The notes below the pieces were generated by a model. That model saw nothing but the letters and a program-made list of their open reading frames with translations, ran no database searches and was not told the DNA's origin. This document shows positions 8,398 through 16,085 of a stretch of 64,000 nt of DNA, piece by piece (the stretch's first letter is position 1; each line of letters begins with the position of its first letter). This DNA comes from Paenibacillus plantarum (lineage in GTDB: Bacteria; Bacillota; Bacilli; Paenibacillales; NBRC-103111). The stretch spans positions 60,037 to 124,036 of the forward strand of contig NZ_WHNY01000062.1 of the NCBI RefSeq assembly GCF_013141695.1, read 5' to 3'. The position numbers were made by a program, and so were the translations under genes.

Positions 8398-9549
8398 TTA
8401 GTTGGCAGCTGTCGGGGCTGGTGTTGCTGATTGTTTGGATGCATCCCGATTAGGACGACCTTGACCACCTTCAGGACGCTGGTGAGCCGTACCTTTTTCC
8501 TCTACAGCCTTCTTAATCGAATCCGTCATGCCGTCTTTAATTTTGCTGATTAAATCATCTTCGCTAATGCCTTTCGCTGTTGCGATATCCACGAGGGATT
8601 TACCGGATTCTAGCTCTGTTCTCAACTCATCTTGGGTAAGCCCTAGAATTGTCGTGATGACCTCCGGATTACCGAAATGTCCTGGACCGAATCCGCCAGG
8701 GCCTCCTGGGCCTCCTTTACCGCCGCCTGGAAAACCGCCCTTAAAGCCTGTGCCATCAATTTGCTTCGTTAACTGGTCGCTAAGACCTTTAATTCTCTCA
8801 TCCGCCTTCTCTTGTGTCAGCTTCCCAGCGGTTACTTCAGCTGTAATGTTAGCTGTTTCTGCTGCAACGAGCTTGGACAAGTAGTCTTCCTTCGATAATC
8901 CTTTTTCAAGGGCAAAAGCTGCTAATGTTTTATCTGCTTTAAGTGCTTCCTGCACAACACTTTCTTCAACACCTAGAATCGTTGCCGTTTCTTTGATCAC
9001 GTTGCCGCCACGGAAGCCACCGCGATCTCCCATTTGACCTGGACCTTTACCGCCGCCTGGAAAACCGCCTTTAAAGCCTGTGCCATCAATTTGCTTCGTT
9101 AACTGGTCGCTAAGACCTTTAATTCTCTCATCTGCCTTCTCTTGGGTCAGCTTGCCAGCGGTTACTTCAGCTGTAATGTTAGCTGTTTCTGCTGCAACGA
9201 GCTTGGACAAGTAATCTTCCTTCGATAATCCTTTTTCAAGGGCAAACGCTGCTAATGTTTTATCTGCTTTAAGTGCTTCCTGCACAACACTTTCTTCAAC
9301 GCCTAGAATCGTTGCTGTTTCTTTGATCACGTTGCCGCCACGGAAGCCACCGCGATCTCCCATTTGTCCACGACCTTTATCGTTAAAGCCTTTACCGCCC
9401 TGTCCTGCTTTCGGTGCCGCTGTGCTCGTGGAATTGCCGACTACTGTATCTGCGAACGCTTCATTATGTAGGGCTCCTACTAAGCCAACTCCGATGACAA
9501 AAGATGCTACTAGTGAACCTGCGAGAATTTTTTTGCTGATTTTTTTCAT
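8398..9549 (-). CDS. Secreted Gly-rich protein with recently duplicated helical domain
   Basis: I place the start at the ATG at 9549 (MKKISKK), 8 bases after GAGGTGG; a GTG four codons upstream overlaps that site. A signal peptide ends near AFA-D. Two almost identical 110-residue blocks follow. Each has a Gly-rich piece (RGGFRGG, GFPGGGK) and a helical part with LGVEESVVQEAL and a GKLTQEKADERI motif resembling DUF2680/YckD-type domains. A third, diverged LGLTQDELRTEL unit follows. At DNA level the blocks repeat with a period of 330 bp. Its promoter carries array B, the same operator as the efflux operon. A periplasm-like sensor or chaperone role similar in concept to CpxP/Spy is only a hypothesis. 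Confidence 0.85.
   Translation of the reverse strand: MKKISKKILAGSLVASFVIGVGLVGALHNEAFADTVVGNSTSTAAPKAGQGGKGFNDKGRGQMGDRGGFRGGNVIKETATILGVEESVVQEALKADKTLAAFALEKGLSKEDYLSKLVAAETANITAEVTAGKLTQEKADERIKGLSDQLTKQIDGTGFKGGFPGGGKGPGQMGDRGGFRGGNVIKETATILGVEESVVQEALKADKTLAAFALEKGLSKEDYLSKLVAAETANITAEVTAGKLTQEKADERIKGLSDQLTKQIDGTGFKGGFPGGGKGGPGGPGGFGPGHFGNPEVITTILGLTQDELRTELESGKSLVDIATAKGISEDDLISKIKDGMTDSIKKAVEEKGTAHQRPEGGQGRPNRDASKQSATPAPTAAN
8715..9366 (-). repeat. In-frame 330-bp tandem duplication inside the secreted protein gene
   Basis: Copy one covers about 8715-9044 and copy two about 9045-9366. Landmark words recur exactly 330 bp apart (for example at 8761 and 9091, and at 9001 and 9331), with only scattered mismatches. 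Confidence 0.9.
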
Positions 9550-9600
9550 AATGTATTCCACCTCATCTTTAGATTTGTGTGTGTTTCCCTTACAAAACCA

Positions 9601-9682
9601 AGTATAGCCCCCTTACCTGAAACCCATCTGAGCGTAAACTGAAGGTTGGTTGAGAGCTATCTGAGAATTGGCTGAAAATGGC
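9601..9682 (-). promoter_or_regulatory. Array B: six 11-bp CTGAR repeats plus TATACT -10 box
   Basis: On the plus strand YTGAR motifs begin at 9617, 9628, 9639, 9650, 9661 and 9672, each 11 bp apart, again with TTGA as the fourth. Reading toward the minus-strand gene, 10 bp separate the array from TATACT at 9606-9601. This is the same geometry as array A. The -35 position falls inside the array and does not resemble TTGACA. Confidence 0.9.
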
Positions 9683-9795
9683 ATGGAATATATTGCAATA
9701 AAATATTACGTACAAGCGTTCGCTTTTGGCATTCTTTATGGTAGAATAAGGATCATATGAGCACAATTCCGAAATAGATAGGGGGACGCTGTCTA

Positions 9796-10182
9796 ATGTC
9801 TTATCGTAAAGAACGCAACATGCTAATTGCTTACTGGGTAACCACCATCCTAGGACCTGCCAGTTTCGTTATCGGCGGATTCTTCTTCATTACCCATGGG
9901 GAGCAGCAAATCGCTACGTTGAGCGGGCTCGGATATCCGGAGTATATCTTAACCATCCTGGGCTTCTGGAAGCTGATGGCCGTCATCGCCATCCTGATCC
10001 CGCGTTTTCCGCGTCTGAAAGAATGGGCATACGCTGGCTTTTTCTTCGAGCTCTCGGGAGCCGCAGCTTCGCATTTGTTGAATGGCGACAGCCTAGCTCT
10101 CGCTGCCCAACCGCTAGTGTTTCTAGCGCTCGTCATGGCTTCATGGGCACTTCGCCCGCGCAGCCGCAAGCTTGTCTCTTAG
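9796..10182 (+). CDS. DoxX-like membrane protein
   Basis: A 128-aa protein with four predicted membrane helices (about residues 13-31, 47-65, 74-93, 98-116). It has the family-typical run GYPEYILTILGFWKLMAVIAI and a FELSGAAASH segment. Family knowledge: small DoxX/DUF4870-like quinone- or redox-associated membrane proteins; the substrate is unknown. The ATG has a GGGGG-containing Shine-Dalgarno site. It is divergent from the Gly-rich secreted protein, but array B is oriented toward that gene, not this one. A strong terminator follows. Confidence 0.8.
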   Translation: MSYRKERNMLIAYWVTTILGPASFVIGGFFFITHGEQQIATLSGLGYPEYILTILGFWKLMAVIAILIPRFPRLKEWAYAGFFFELSGAAASHLLNGDSLALAAQPLVFLALVMASWALRPRSRKLVS

Positions 10183-10194
10183 TTGTTGAAGCAG

Positions 10195-10226
10195 AAAGGC
10201 CAACCGTTTGGCGGTTGGCCTTTTTT
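10195..10226 (+). terminator. Terminator of the DoxX-like gene
   Basis: Perfect 11-bp inverted repeat (10195-10205 with 10213-10223, arm AAAGGCCAACC), then a T run. Confidence 0.9.
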
Positions 10227-10504
10227 GGTGTTTGTGTGTGTGTGTGTGTGTGGAATAGACGATGCTGGTGGGGGCGTGGGGGGGGTGAGTAGCTAGTCAG
10301 TCTTTAGGTGGGAGGCGATAATCGTGTGCGTTTAGAGTACTATGTCGATGAATGCGAGGAGTTTCAGTAGCTAGTTTGTGGTAGAAGGCGATCACTGTGT
10401 GCAGCTGGATGCTATGCTGGTGGGGGGCGCGGAGAGTAGCTGAATTTTTTTCGTATAACAGATAACTGTTGGTTCCCGCATACTTAATACTTCTCGCCTA
10501 CTCT
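10227..10504. other. GT/GGGG-rich gene-free stretch
   Basis: Begins with a TG dinucleotide run (about 10230-10250). It then holds degenerate words such as GGTGGGAGGCGAT, AGTAGCTAG and TGCTGGTGGGGG that partly repeat about 100 bp apart. No ribosome-binding site or credible frame is seen. Similar G/T-rich blocks lie beside the repeat elements at 27 kb and 39 kb. Confidence 0.6.
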
Positions 10505-10505
10505 A

Positions 10506-10680
10506 CTCTTCTCTTCTCTTCTCTTCTCTTCTCTTCTCTTCTCTTCTCTTCTCTTCTCTTCTCTTCTCTACTTCACTTCACTTAACTTCACTTAACTTCA
10601 CTACTTTCCTCAAATCCCTCTTCCTCTTTCTCTTTCTCTTTCTCTTTCTCTTTCTCTTTCTCTTTCTCTTTCTCTTTCTC
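10506..10680. repeat. Pentamer and hexamer microsatellites
   Basis: About 12 uninterrupted copies of CTCTT (10506-10565), then CTTCA/CTTAA variants (10570-10602), then about nine copies of TCTTTC (10625-10680). All are pyrimidine-only on the plus strand. Confidence 0.95.
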
Positions 10681-10707
10681 TTCCACTTCCCATTCCCCCC
10701 ATAACCA

Positions 10708-10893
10708 TTAACTGTAAAAAGTACAGTTAATTCCCTCCCAATTCCCTACTATCAACTTTTAACTGGATTTCCTCCATCTATTTCTGACGATTTCAGTGAA
10801 ATCAGCCACTTCAGCTGAATTTAGCTACATGAAATCCATCTATTTGCTCAAAGGCAGGATTTTCATCCAAATTAACTGTATGAAATCCATCTA
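10708..10893. repeat. Composite four-palindrome element, copy 3
   Basis: Units at 10708-10730 (a perfect palindrome with arms TTAACTGTA and TACAGTTAA), 10759-10780, 10821-10842 and 10872-10893. The starts are 51, 62 and 51 bp apart. Confidence 0.88.
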
Positions 10894-11036
10894 TTGCCCC
10901 GCTGAGGCTGCATGCTCGGCATGAACCTGCAATGCCCCCCCACTCTGGGCTTCTTTAGCCACCCTACCTTCCCACTCACCAAGCCAAACAGACCAAAAGA
11001 GGCCAACGCCTCAGCGTCAGCCCCTTCTATCCCTAC

Positions 11037-12551
11037 CTATCCCGGCAATCGCACGATAAACGCGCTTCCCTCACCGACGGTGCTCTCCACATGGATGGAT
11101 CCGCCATGCAGCTCCACGATGGAGCGTGTAATCGAGAGGCCTAAGCCCGCTCCGCCGCTGCGTCTTGCCCGCGAGGAGTCGATGCGGTAAAACCGGTCAA
11201 ACAAATGCGCGATATGCTCTGGCGCAATCCCTGGGCCATTATCGCGTACTGCGATCTCAACGCCTGCATCCGTTTTCGTCAGCGAGACTCTCACCTCACC
11301 TGTCTCGGGATGCGTATGCTGGACCGCGTTGTGAAACAGGTTGAGAATGACCTGCTTGATTTTATCCGGGTCGCAATGACACACCGTCTCTGGTTCCAAG
11401 AGGAAGGTGACGGCCCTCTCACCCGCCAACAGACGCAGTTGGTGCTCCATTTCATGAAGCACATCGTCCATGTCTACCTCCGTCTTATGAAAAGACGGCG
11501 TTCGGTCTAAACGGGCCAACAACAGCAGGTCCTCAACTAATTTATTAATGCGGACGGATTCACCGTGCATGCTTTTCAAAGCTTTCAACAGCGGTTCGGG
11601 TTGTTGATACGCCCCGCGCAGCAGTACCTCCAGGAAGCCATGAATGGAGGTCAGCGGTGTCCGAAGCTCATGCGAGGCATCCGCGGCAAAACGCCGCATC
11701 TGCTCCTTCGCTTCCTTTTCCGCCTCAAAAGAAAATTCCAACCGCTCTAGCATACTATTGAAGGAAGTCGCCAAGCGATCCATCTCCGCCTGCCCTTGAT
11801 GGTCAGGGAAACGTTCATTCAAGTTACCGGAATCAATGCTTTTCACCGTATCTACCAAATTAGACAGTGGCACAAGTGTCCGCCGCAGCACAGGTAGGAA
11901 GCCTAGCAACCCAATGACCATCGCCAGCATCGATAGAAATAGGAACGTGAGCAGCTGCCTTAGCAGGACATCCTTAATCGGCGCTGTGCTTGTGCTTGCT
12001 TGAATAAGCCCCTGATAGCCGCGGGAACGATCTGGTTCTCCTCCCCCGATTTGATGAAACACAATTAATTGCTCATTCCCTTTGCTGTCATTCATGATCA
12101 GGTGATCCTGTTTCTTTGTACGCTTTTGCAGGATTCTCACATATTCTTCTTTGTCCAACTCCAACGTCGACTGTTCATCTTGCGAGGATACGAGTTTATA
12201 CGTCCCTTTGTCATCAATCAGTGCAATCGTTAAATCCGGTACGAAAATCCGCGGACCTTCGCCGAAATTATCCTGCCGATTGTTGCGCATGAAATCCTGC
12301 CTAGGCAGAAATGGGCTCGTATTCTTATCGCCCCCCAGCTCAGCCCGAAGCCACACGTTAGGTGGTAGCGCTGCAAGTTGGTTGCGAATTGTCTCTGCTT
12401 TATTTTGAAACATAAACTGCTGCATGAATACATATTGAAACACGCCGATTAACAGCAAGAGTGCCGACATGACCAATAAAGTGCGAGATAAAATTTGAAA
12501 CTTTAAAGATTTCGTCTCCAAGACAGCAGCGAACCAACCGCGCGTTTTCAT
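11037..12551 (-). CDS. Sensor histidine kinase of the CTGAR-array two-component system
   Basis: A 504-aa kinase. First membrane helix about 22-43, an extracytoplasmic sensor of ~150 residues, second helix about 199-222, then HAMP and the phosphoacceptor motif ADASHELRTPL with His294. An N-box (NLFHNAVQHTHP), a G1 box (DNGPGI), and FDRFYR and GGAGLGLSI complete the ATPase domain. Its ATG overlaps the stop of the response-regulator gene by four bases, so the pair is co-translated. The ligand is unknown. The regulon suggested by the 11-bp arrays (exporter, secreted proteins) points to envelope stress (inference). Confidence 0.95.
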   Translation of the reverse strand: MKTRGWFAAVLETKSLKFQILSRTLLVMSALLLLIGVFQYVFMQQFMFQNKAETIRNQLAALPPNVWLRAELGGDKNTSPFLPRQDFMRNNRQDNFGEGPRIFVPDLTIALIDDKGTYKLVSSQDEQSTLELDKEEYVRILQKRTKKQDHLIMNDSKGNEQLIVFHQIGGGEPDRSRGYQGLIQASTSTAPIKDVLLRQLLTFLFLSMLAMVIGLLGFLPVLRRTLVPLSNLVDTVKSIDSGNLNERFPDHQGQAEMDRLATSFNSMLERLEFSFEAEKEAKEQMRRFAADASHELRTPLTSIHGFLEVLLRGAYQQPEPLLKALKSMHGESVRINKLVEDLLLLARLDRTPSFHKTEVDMDDVLHEMEHQLRLLAGERAVTFLLEPETVCHCDPDKIKQVILNLFHNAVQHTHPETGEVRVSLTKTDAGVEIAVRDNGPGIAPEHIAHLFDRFYRIDSSRARRSGGAGLGLSITRSIVELHGGSIHVESTVGEGSAFIVRLPG

Positions 12552-13231
12552 GTCAAATCCATCCGATACCCCGCCCCGCGAATGGTGCGAATCAGCTTGT
12601 GCTCCTTATCTCCTAACTTGTCACGCAGGGAGCGTATGTACACTTCCACAATATTTTCCTCGCCGCCAAAATCATAGCCCCACACTTTATCCAGAATCAT
12701 CGTCTTGCTCAGCACGAGACCGTGATTGATGGCCATGAATTTAAGCAACTCGTATTCCGTTGGCGACAGTTCTAAGATCCGATCATGCATGCTGATCTCT
12801 TTGCGGCGATCGTCCATGCGGAGCGGTCCAATAACAACTTCCCCGAACAAGTTTGGAAAATGGTTCCGAATCCGCGCATAGATCCGCGCCAGCAGCTCCT
12901 CAAAGCTAAACGGTTTGATCATGTAATCATCGGCTCCGAGCGTGAGCCCCTTCACCCGATCATCGATTTCATCTTTGGCTGTTAGCATAATGACCGCGAC
13001 ATTGTCCGTCTTCTTGATCATGCGACATACCTCGAAACCGTCCATCCCCGGCATCATGACATCCAGAATCGCGATATGCGGCTGAAATTTATTACAGGCC
13101 GTGATCGCACTAATGCCATCTTGTGCCGTCATCACTTCGAAACCTTCATTCGTTAGCCCTAGCTCTAGAAACTCTAAGATATGCGGCTCGTCATCGACGA
13201 GTAGTATTTTGATCCCTTTTAATTGACGCAT
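12548..13231 (-). CDS. OmpR-family response regulator, likely CTGAR-array binder
   Basis: A 227-aa regulator: receiver domain with acidic pocket DDE, phosphoacceptor Asp57 (ILDVMMPG) and Lys106 (MIKPF). A winged-helix domain follows (ELSPTEYELLKF, IVEVYIRSLRDKLGD, IRTIRGAGYRM). It is the first gene of the regulator-kinase operon. Its own upstream region holds three clear and one weak 11-bp CTGAR repeats in the same orientation as arrays A and B, suggesting autoregulation. OmpR-family dimers bind direct repeats about 11 bp apart, so this protein is the best candidate to bind all four arrays (inference). Confidence 0.95.
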   Translation of the reverse strand: MRQLKGIKILLVDDEPHILEFLELGLTNEGFEVMTAQDGISAITACNKFQPHIAILDVMMPGMDGFEVCRMIKKTDNVAVIMLTAKDEIDDRVKGLTLGADDYMIKPFSFEELLARIYARIRNHFPNLFGEVVIGPLRMDDRRKEISMHDRILELSPTEYELLKFMAINHGLVLSKTMILDKVWGYDFGGEENIVEVYIRSLRDKLGDKEHKLIRTIRGAGYRMDLT

Positions 13232-13280
13232 CTGCTATCGTCTCCCCCGAGAAATTCATTCGTACACGACTTCTACAATC

Positions 13281-13341
13281 AGTATCCCATATCCTGCCTA
13301 AAAGCAATCTGAGCAGCGGCTGAAAGCTAGCTGAAAGTTCG
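13281..13341 (-). promoter_or_regulatory. Array C: CTGAR repeats upstream of the response regulator
   Basis: CTGAR motifs on the plus strand begin at 13309, 13320 and 13331, 11 bp apart, with a weak CTAAA at 13298 in the same phase. A possible -10 (GATACT) lies at 13286-13281, one base off the geometry seen at arrays A and B. Confidence 0.7.
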
Positions 13342-13401
13342 AGAATCTTCAGCTACTTTTCAGCTAACGGTCAATTCAATCTCAGCTATCTCTCATATAC
13401 T
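13342..13401 (+). promoter_or_regulatory. Array D: four 11-bp repeats plus TATACT for the ApbE-like gene
   Basis: Read on the minus strand, CTGAG, TTGAC, CTGAA and CTGAA begin at 13385, 13374, 13363 and 13352. Ten bases after the array toward the plus-strand gene lies TATACT (13396-13401). This is exactly the arrangement of arrays A and B in mirror image. Arrays C and D abut head to head. Confidence 0.88.
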
Positions 13402-13445
13402 GATCTCAGAATAAGTAAGGACTTGACAGAAAAGAGGAATTCCCG

Positions 13446-14372
13446 ATGACAATGACGACAGGCACCTTCCTCCCCTTTCATTTTCAAACGCTGGATTCGG
13501 CTATTGAACTTCTTCTTCCCTATGGTGAGCAGAGACAACAGTTGCGAATTCATGAGATCGGCAACGAATGGTTCGGGCGTGAAGAGAAGCGATTCAGCCA
13601 CAGTCTCCCTGAAAGTGAAATCAACCTTTTAAATACATTAGCCGGTGAAAGCTGCCTTGTGTCCAACGCGATGCTAGAGGTGCTCTTCCTTGCTGAAATG
13701 TATCAAGCCATTACAGATGGTAAATATACGCCTCTTCTATATAAAGAACAACCATCGCTAACGCACATGCCGGCTCCTGCATCGCAAAGCTGGAGGGTAA
13801 ATCCTATGACCAAATCAGTCATGCTGCCGGAGCATACGTATATTCATTTGCAAGGACTCGACAAAAGCTGGTCCCTGAAACGATTATGCGACTACTTGAA
13901 GAAAACGTTATCCCTTTCACGAGGACGCTTGCTATCTCAGGGCGATGTCACGGTATGGGGTTCATCTAGTGCTGAGCAGGAGCCATGGATGATCGGGATC
14001 CAAAATCCGTGGAAAGAAAACATCAAGTTAGGCGCGATTGTGATGCCAGAAGGAGCGCTATCTACGTACAGCCCGCTTGAGGATCACAGAGATGGTGACG
14101 CTAGCAGCGATGTGCTGCAATGCACAGTTGCTGGCCATGATCTCGTGGCATGCCACGTATGGGCACGCTTGTTAGGCTCACTTGGGCTAGAAGCCGGCCT
14201 GTCCCTTCTCGCGAAACGCAGTGACGCTTGTGAAGCGATTGTGCTTACCAAGCAAGATGAGCTTCATTACTACGGGCGAGAAACCTCCCTTGGGCATCGA
14301 TGGCTGGATCTTCAGGTTGATCAATATCATTTTAGCGATGGACATAAGAAGGATGTTGATAGTTTCACCTAA
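13446..14372 (+). CDS. Diverged ApbE-like (FAD:protein FMN transferase family) protein
   Basis: A 308-aa cytoplasmic protein whose layout follows ApbE. An N-terminal segment matches the family's ser/leu-rich NxPxSELxxLN pattern (LPESEINLLNTLAG, VSNAMLEVL). A region then matches the family's LDLGGIAKG (IHLQGLDKSWSLKRL), followed by GDVTVWG and PWMIGIQNP, then a C-terminal helix VWARLLGSLGLEAGL. Several usual active-site positions differ: GGD reads QGD, and the conserved Asp of the ADAxATALF motif is replaced. No signal peptide is present. It may therefore bind FAD/Mg without transferring FMN (inference). It is controlled by array D. The start uses AGAGGA eight bases before the ATG. Confidence 0.65.
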   Translation: MTMTTGTFLPFHFQTLDSAIELLLPYGEQRQQLRIHEIGNEWFGREEKRFSHSLPESEINLLNTLAGESCLVSNAMLEVLFLAEMYQAITDGKYTPLLYKEQPSLTHMPAPASQSWRVNPMTKSVMLPEHTYIHLQGLDKSWSLKRLCDYLKKTLSLSRGRLLSQGDVTVWGSSSAEQEPWMIGIQNPWKENIKLGAIVMPEGALSTYSPLEDHRDGDASSDVLQCTVAGHDLVACHVWARLLGSLGLEAGLSLLAKRSDACEAIVLTKQDELHYYGRETSLGHRWLDLQVDQYHFSDGHKKDVDSFT

Positions 14373-14422
14373 AGGATTTGCAAGGAAGATCGTTTGTGGA
14401 TGAAATTAGGAAAAAATGCATG

Positions 14423-14506
14423 TTATCCACATTTCACCTATGTTTATACACAGACGATAGGTCAGTTATCCACGAAATCGGCTATTTTATCAACAAGTTA
14501 TCCACG
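14423..14506 (+). promoter_or_regulatory. Phased cluster of five DnaA boxes
   Basis: TTATCCACA (14423), TTATACACA (14444), TTATCCACG (14466), TTATCAACA (14487) and TTATCCACG (14498). All lie on the plus strand with start spacings of 21, 22, 21 and 11 bp. Each differs from TTATCCACA by at most one base. No dnaA or dnaN gene is nearby, so this is not the replication origin. It resembles the extra-origin DnaA-box clusters known in Bacillus subtilis. Confidence 0.85.
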
Positions 14507-14521
14507 TACTGTGTGTATCTT

Positions 14522-14551
14522 TTGAATATCTAGCACTTTACATGCTATGAT
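14522..14551 (+). promoter_or_regulatory. Sigma-A type promoter of the flavoprotein gene
   Basis: TTGAAT at 14522-14527 and TATGAT at 14546-14551, spacer 18 bp. The last DnaA box ends 15 bp upstream of the -35. Confidence 0.65.
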
Positions 14552-14584
14552 ATGAGAAAATACGCGAGGCAGGGGCTTTATGGA

Positions 14585-15844
14585 ATGACATATGATGTAA
14601 TTGTAATTGGCGGCGGTTCTGCTGGCCTCATGGCTAGTATTGCTGCAAGCAGAGACGGCGCGAAGGTGCTGCTCGTCGATAAAGGAGATAAGCTGGGGCG
14701 CAAGCTCGGGATTTCCGGTGGCGGCAGATGCAACGTGACGAACAACAAAGACATGGATGAATTGATCAAGCACATCCCCGGCAACGGGCGATTCCTTTAT
14801 AGTGCATTCACCCATTTTGGGAATAAGGATATTATTGCTTTCTTTGAAAATCTCGGCATCCATCTCAAGGAAGAAGACAATGGTCGAATGTTTCCCATCA
14901 GCGACAAAGCCAAAACCGTCGTCGACGCGTTGATCGGCCAAGTGCGGCGCCAGGGTGTGGAGATCCGGACCAACAGTCCGGTCAAAAAGGTTTTGTACGC
15001 AGACGGCCGTGTGAGCGGCGTTCAGCTGCAAGGCGGAGAGACGCTGAATAGCCGCGCTGTGATCGTCGCCTCCGGCGGATGCTCGGTGCCGCATACCGGC
15101 TCCACGGGAGACGGTTATGCATGGGCTGAGGCTGGCGGGCATACGATCACGCCGCTGTTTCCGACCGAGGTTCCGTTAACCTCGAAGGAGCCTTTCATCC
15201 GCAGCCGCGAGCTGCAAGGACTGTCCTTGCGCGACGTGACGCTCAGCGTGCTGAACGCGAAGGGGAAGCCGATCATCGCGCATCGCGGCGATATGCTGTT
15301 CACCCACTTCGGGCTTTCAGGGCCAATTGCGCTGCGCTGCAGCCAGTTCGTCGTGAAGGAACTGAACAAATCCGAGCGTAAGGAAGTGCTCGTCACGGTA
15401 GATTTGTTCCCTGAGCAAAGCGCCGACGAAGTGTACAACGAGACCATGGCGCTTGCGAGGAGCGACGCGAAAAAAGCGATCAAAAACGTGCTCAAGTCCC
15501 TGCTATCTGAGCGGCTCATTCCGCTTCTGCTCGCGAAGTCGGAACTGGACGAGCTGCTGACGTATGACAACATTCCGAAGCAGAAATGGTTGGAGCTGTG
15601 CAAGCTCATGAAAGCTTTCCCTGTTATCGTCAAGGGGACGCTATCTTTGGAAGAAGCTTTCGTGACTGGCGGCGGCATTCAGCTCAAAGAAGTGGATCCG
15701 AGCACGATGCAGTCCAAGCTCATGAATGGGCTCTACTTCTGCGGGGAAATCCTCGACATTCACGGCTACACGGGCGGTTATAACATTACGGCGGCTTTCT
15801 CAACGGGATATATGGCGGGTACGCATGCCGCGATGCAGCACTAA
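14585..15844 (+). CDS. HI0933-family FAD/NAD(P)-binding oxidoreductase (BaiN/YtfP-like)
   Basis: I start at the ATG at 14585 (MTYDVIVIGGGSAG), which places the GxGxxG dinucleotide-binding motif at the very N-terminus, as in the family; an in-frame ATG at 14552 overlaps the promoter. The family hallmarks KLGISGGGRCNVTN, FAD-contact segments around VIVASGGCSVPHTGSTGDGY, and the C-terminal LYFCGEILDIHGYTGGYN are present. About 419 aa, normal length. Family knowledge: flavoprotein reductases of unsettled substrate; one member, BaiN, reduces bile-acid intermediates. The promoter sits directly behind the DnaA-box cluster, so transcription may respond to DnaA (inference). Its last 26 bp recur at 16232-16257. 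Confidence 0.9.
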   Translation: MTYDVIVIGGGSAGLMASIAASRDGAKVLLVDKGDKLGRKLGISGGGRCNVTNNKDMDELIKHIPGNGRFLYSAFTHFGNKDIIAFFENLGIHLKEEDNGRMFPISDKAKTVVDALIGQVRRQGVEIRTNSPVKKVLYADGRVSGVQLQGGETLNSRAVIVASGGCSVPHTGSTGDGYAWAEAGGHTITPLFPTEVPLTSKEPFIRSRELQGLSLRDVTLSVLNAKGKPIIAHRGDMLFTHFGLSGPIALRCSQFVVKELNKSERKEVLVTVDLFPEQSADEVYNETMALARSDAKKAIKNVLKSLLSERLIPLLLAKSELDELLTYDNIPKQKWLELCKLMKAFPVIVKGTLSLEEAFVTGGGIQLKEVDPSTMQSKLMNGLYFCGEILDIHGYTGGYNITAAFSTGYMAGTHAAMQH

Positions 15845-15895
15845 GTGATACCTCCTTTTGCACAGAAACTCCACCACCGATGCTCTTGAGCTTCA

Positions 15896-16080
15896 TTAAC
15901 TGGAAAAACTACAGCTATTTTGCTCAAAAAACGCCATTTATTTTGAATAACTGGATTTTCTCCAGCTAATTTTGTACATCTTCGTTGAGAAGGACGAATG
16001 ACGTGAAATTAGCTGGAGTTTTTCCATCTAAATGGTAATTTTGATTAAAATCGGCTAGCTTAACGTAGATTTTCCATCTA
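15896..16080. repeat. Composite four-palindrome element, copy 4
   Basis: Units at 15896-15917, 15948-15969, 16009-16031 and 16060-16080. The starts are 52, 61 and 51 bp apart. Arms such as TAACTGGA and TCCAGCTAA are plain. Confidence 0.85.
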
Positions 16081-16085
16081 TTTCT

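Noticed and set aside
10912..11190. Proline-rich plus-strand frame overlapping the kinase 3' end
   Set aside because: No ribosome-binding site, and most of it lies opposite the conserved ATPase domain of the kinase.
14423..14506. DnaA-box cluster as chromosomal or plasmid replication origin
   Set aside because: No dnaA, dnaN, rep or partition genes and no clear AT-rich unwinding region nearby; more likely a regulatory or titration site.
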